Origin: Coriaria nepalensis
Lineage: Eukaryota > Streptophyta > Magnoliopsida > Cucurbitales > Coriariaceae
DNA: 64,000 nt
NCBI GenBank assembly: GCA_027186245.1
Contig: CP114490.1
Location: 6,952,501 to 7,016,500 of the forward strand
Reading direction: 5' to 3'
Made by a program: the position numbers and the translations under genes. The stretch's first letter is position 1. Each line of letters opens with the position of its first letter. The notes beneath the pieces were generated by a model that saw only the letters and a list, made by a program, of their open reading frames with translations, was not told the DNA's origin and did not search any database. Positions 59,911 to 64,000 of this stretch are shown piece by piece.

Positions 59911-62642
59911 TGAGGCTTAGGAATTAGGATCATAACTTTGGGATCTACCCATTGGATTCTAAGTTCTAAAAGTTGTGGGTGGAATGATTCTACTGATTTT
60001 TCATGTCCTGAACTTGATTGTGTAGATAACGTACCGAGAAGAAAAGAATTTTCAATCAATTGGTTGTTTCATAATTTCAGAATAAATTTGTATACTGGAC
60101 AAATCTTTTGATTTGGTGACAAAATTTACTATCTTGAATTGCTAATTCAAGTGAAGCAATACCATATAGATGACAAAGGGATTTTTTTTACGATTAGTTG
60201 ATTATTATCCAGACTCCATAAAGAAAAGGTGCATATTGCCTGCACTATACAACTATGTTGAGGTCGGACTGTATGCGGATAGCATGTAGACTTAACATAC
60301 CAACCGTAAGATCGTGACAGTTTATATCGGAGCATTCATACAGAGACTTGTCTGCATCGAAGGCTGTAGCGATAGAGTTGTACAGTAAAATTTTGATATA
60401 TTAATATTTCATAAATTAATAATTTTATTTTAATGATATTATTTATCAGTTTTTATTTAAAAATTATATATTAAATTTATAAGATAATATATTTTAAAAA
60501 TTTTATATAAATCAAATCAATATATATATTAATAATATCCTAAAATATAATATTTATAATTTAATTATATGATTTTTTTAATAATATTATTCAATCAATA
60601 ATTATTTTTTTAAAAGTGTTAATTAATTTTTTCATATCGTAATAAAAATTTATTTAATGTTATTACTCTTTTGGGAATTTTTTTTTTTTTTAAATATGGT
60701 CCACTATTAAATCTTGTCTATTAAAGAAGCTTTTACGACATATTATTTGTGGCTCAATTTTTTTCATTAAAGTGATATTTTGGAGTAAAATTATCAACGT
60801 AAAAATCATAAATTTTCCTATTATCTTTTTATAATAACTAAAATCTAAGTATTTTGGCATTTCTAGCAAAAATAATGTTTGATTTATCATGTTATATTTT
60901 TAGTATTGAATATAAAAAATTCAGCATGTTAAGATGATTATAATGATTTGCTTGAGTTTGAGATTTGTATTCTTAGGACTAAGATATAGTAGATTTTCAT
61001 TCTATACTTACAAGCTAAATTTCATATTTAATTTTTAAAAATAGAAATTAAAAATATATTGATAAATTAATAAATTATTAACTTATTAATAATTTAATAT
61101 TTTGCTAAATTAAAATCTAATTGGTCATTAAAAAATTAATCGAACCTAATCGAATCCATATATAAAACCTAAATTAAAGTTTATTATTTTACTTTATAAA
61201 ATTGGATATTAATTTAAAATAATAAAATTTTATTTTAATTTTCTGAAAATAAAAATTAAAATAAATTTTTAGATACTCGAATAAAGTTAAAAAGTTAATC
61301 AAGTTTTAGAAATCCATTTAAGCTTGACCAGGAGCTTATGTCCCTTATAAGGACCATGTAGCAGCCCCTGGGCAAAGAGAGCAGCCTTGCTGTACATAGA
61401 GAGAGAAAGTGAGTTTGTTCTTTATTTTTCTCTCTATCTTTCTTCTTCTCCGAACCAAAATTCAAGAGTTGAACTTGTGGTATTGTAATCCCTCATTGAG
61501 TTGTCAACCGTGTAGATTAAGGGTAGAGGTCGAGTGATGGCTGGAAACCAAAACAAGCGGCAAACAGTGGTGGTATGGCATGTCAAGGCGGCAGCTTGGG
61601 TGGAGAACCGTCCGGCATGTAATTATATTGTGTTATTTGGTATTCATTAATGGTTAAGGTTTTGGCTTCTTGTTTAGGAACTAATTCTTATACCATTTCT
61701 TTTTCTTGTCTTTCTGCTTCTGATATTTATGATTTCATCCTCTCGGTTGTTAGAGTATTATATACATATTCAATTTATCAAAAATACTAAATTTACGATG
61801 TGTTATGAAATCAGAACAGGAATGGGGTTCATTATCAGTGAGTTATCAATTTCTTATATAAGGAAACATATCTGCTCTTTGGATGTTTTCATTCAACTTT
61901 TTAATATTTTGTTATAGGGAGTTTTATTGATCATAGCTGAACTTGTTTTCAGTGATGGAGATACTTCTATATCAGCTGATGATCTGTGAATGAATCTTTG
62001 AAAGTTGGAAATTAGCAATCAAATTTTCAACATTGTTAATGTGAAGCCTGCTAGCATGGGGATCCAACCATTAGTGACGAAGAATCATCTGAAAACCTTC
62101 TTTTACCTCATTACAAATTGTTTCCATGTACTTTGTATAATCGAATTTCATCCTTCCAAGTATGTTGTGATTGATTTCACATGGGACGCCTGAGGATCCT
62201 GGTAGTAAGACTGTAATTAAATGCTCCACTGTTCTTTCGGTCATTCCTGATGAGGAAGTATGTCTGCAGCTGCAATCTTGTGTTATTGAATTGCTTTTGG
62301 TATATTGGATTTAAAATTTACATGAGACCTTGTGGTTATATTGGTTATTGGTTCGCTGCATATTTTGTGTTGGTTTCTGAATTGGTATTATTTTACAAGA
62401 AATGTTCCTTGTAAACAGGTCGATGTTTCTCTGTCAACCCAACTTAGCTTGTAGTTTTTCAATGCAAGTAGGATGCACATGCACGTCACATAATCTTTGA
62501 ATATGACGGCTAATAGTGTCACTTTTAATATGTGTAAACAGGTTGAAACTACAACAATTGCATCAAAAGTAACAGTGCTTCATTTAACCTAAATAAGACA
62601 TCTACGTGAGTCACAAAAACTCAAACGACAACTATCGGTGAA
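59911..62642. other. 3' region of the protease gene and AT-rich spacer
   Basis: 59911-60100 is probably 3' untranslated sequence. 60400-61300 is extremely AT-rich with no frames. At 61375-61650 there is a GA-rich stretch followed by an ATG (61537) opening a 37-codon frame (MAGNQNKRQTVVVWHVKAAA...). It matches no family I recognise and I do not call it a gene. 61900-62300 contains short frames with weak gene-like composition but no recognised domain. Confidence 0.4.
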
Positions 62643-62782
62643 CACATGGACCAATCAAATTGTGATATAAGGATCAATCATATTATGTGGGTCAATTAAA
62701 AATTGACATGCGGACTAATTAAAATTGAAATATGGACTAATCATAATTGATATGTGGATCAACCGAAGACTGGCATGTGGTC
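62643..62782 (+). repeat. Degenerate 21-22 bp tandem repeat
   Basis: Six to seven units resembling ATATGGACTAATCATAATTG follow one another (for example ACATGGACCAATCAAATTG, ACATGCGGACTAATTAAAATTG, AAATATGGACTAATCATAATTG, ATATGTGGATCAACCG). Divergence between units is high. Confidence 0.8.
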
Positions 62783-63349
62783 CTGTGAGATTCATACACA
62801 TGTCCATCTGATTCTCATTGATGAACCTCGTTGATTCCATGTAGATGCTTTATTAGCATATTATATTTTGTTAATCCATTTTACATGTCAACACCACATC
62901 AGTAATATATATACCATAGTCAAAATAATAGAATTTTCATGCTAACTTGCTATCTATTCTTATAACAAATTTCTTGTAGATAAGATCAAGTTCAAACTTT
63001 TTTACATAGTATTATGGATATTTTTTTTGTTTACTATAGGGTAGTTCTTCTATGCACCTTTTCATGTGCCAAAAGAAAACTGCATTAGTTGCTTTTTATT
63101 ATTCAGTTTCTGTTTGAGTACTCCTCTAAAACCCAATTTAAAAATATCCATTTCGACTATCTTAAAACTCTCAAAATGGGTCAAATTAAGATAGGACAAA
63201 TTTTTAACTTATAATTTTAATTTTTTGACTATTTGAATATATTTCTCAGTTCAATCCGAAAGATTTTTTTTTTTTTTTGTCTAGCATACAAGGGTTTACT
63301 ATCTATTGATAAGTCTTTGTATAAGTCTATAATATAATATAACGCTTCC
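62783..63349. other. Spacer before the caulimovirid fragment
   Basis: Nothing recognised apart from T tracts. The viral fragment may begin a little before 63350. Confidence 0.4.
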
Positions 63350-64000
63350 TAAAAATCTTTGAAGCTTAGTCTTGTCATTGATCTCATTAGGAAACTTATC
63401 TGCAAATTTTATGACTTGGGACTATAGTATTATGCTTGATCGTATGACCCCATTATCTAATTTTTGTTTGAAAAGACTTTATATTTCTTGCAAAGTTTCA
63501 TAACTCGCTTTCTTTATAACACTTATGAATATTCATAAATGCTTGAAGCGTTGATTGATGGAGTTGGAGAATACCAACAACACATCATTGATATAAACAA
63601 TTATAAAAGTCGGCGTAGGTGTTGAATGTCTCTTTCATGATATTTTGATATTTGGAATAGTGTATTCTTTAAACCGAATTGCATTACATTCCATTCGTAA
63701 TGACCAAAAAGAATTAGGAAAGGTCATTTTGTATCGGTCTTCCTCCTTAATTTGTATTGCTAGTATCTAGATTTCAAATCAAACTTTAAAAATATTATGG
63801 CGGCAAATAATCTATTTAATAAATCCCTTTATTATGAATTAGGTATATGATCCATCTAAATGTCCGGTTAAATGGTTTGTAATTAATCACAATTCTTGAT
63901 GTTTTTCTTTCTAACTCAGCTACATTATGTACATTAAAGGTTGTACAACTTCAAGAACTATAGCTTTTTCTAATTAGTCCATTTTTAAAGAGATATCAGT
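63350..64000 (-). pseudogene. Endogenous caulimovirid (pararetrovirus) RT fragment, broken
   Basis: Reading the minus strand from 64000 gives a pararetrovirus-type polymerase segment with stops and frameshifts. RT fragments appear in order, including FGHYEWNVMQFGLKN (around 63662-63715). Then comes the active-site region at about 63560-63600, where the frame reads Y-I-N-D, so the first of the two active-site Asp residues is Asn. A later piece has ISFLMRSMTRL-type RNase H linker sequence. The wording is nearer to caulimovirids of the petuvirus/florendovirus kind than to gypsy elements; the genus is uncertain. It runs out of the window at 64000. No intact viral gene is present. Confidence 0.72.

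Noticed and set aside
61537..61650. 37-codon ORF (MAGNQNKRQT...) after a GA-rich leader
   Set aside because: It could be a first exon, but no following exon or family could be recognised.

Overview
This is a 64 kb stretch of nuclear DNA from a eudicot plant. The protein-coding genes are typical dicot families with plant-type GT-AG introns. Most of the rest is decayed retrotransposon sequence of plant lineages, AT-rich spacer and small DNA transposons. I could not identify the species.

Genes, in order. (1) 9367-11091 and 12148-13916 (+) are a tandem pair of secreted leucine-rich-repeat proteins of the At4g06744 / LRR-extensin-like type. Each has one intron at the same place. The first carries a Gly-rich and Pro-rich N-terminal block that the second lacks. 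(2) 16148-17125 (-) is an intronless DUF579 protein of the IRX15/IRX15-L type (xylan biosynthesis, Golgi). (3) 37106-38566 (+) is an intronless UGT73-type UDP-glucosyltransferase, intact at all key residues. (4) 43524-44893 (+) is a two-exon, membrane-anchored plant protein of unknown function. (5) 56969-59910 (+) is a five-exon RD21-type papain-like cysteine protease with a C-terminal granulin domain. The genes are unrelated in function and are separated by repeats.

Mobile DNA. 293-7680 is a decayed Tat-lineage Ty3/gypsy element. It has protease, RT, RNase H, a second RNase H, integrase, a 70-bp tandem repeat and an antisense ORF downstream of pol. 17620-22226 (-) is a complete but dead copia element 495 bp upstream of the IRX15-like gene. 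26047-28232 is a copia remnant between direct repeats. 28272-32150 is a long LTR interrupted by a second LTR of the same family in the opposite orientation, giving a large inverted-repeat structure. 39840-41780 (-) is a Tat-type gag-protease remnant next to a LINE RT remnant (41840-42893, +). 45781-50510 (+) is a copia element that has lost the RT core.

Another LTR family with TGTAA...TTACA ends occurs three times (1-292, 23799-25529, 54034-55455), the last two as probable solo LTRs with near-perfect 5-bp target duplications. 51840-53061 is a Mutator-like non-autonomous element with long terminal inverted repeats. 53308-54031 looks like a hAT-type relic. The last 650 bases hold a broken endogenous caulimovirid RT on the minus strand.

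I found no tRNA, rRNA or CRISPR array. No wholly new system is evident. The most unusual structures are the nested opposite-orientation LTR pair, the patch of near-identity between the two LRR genes and the antisense ORF inside the Tat element.
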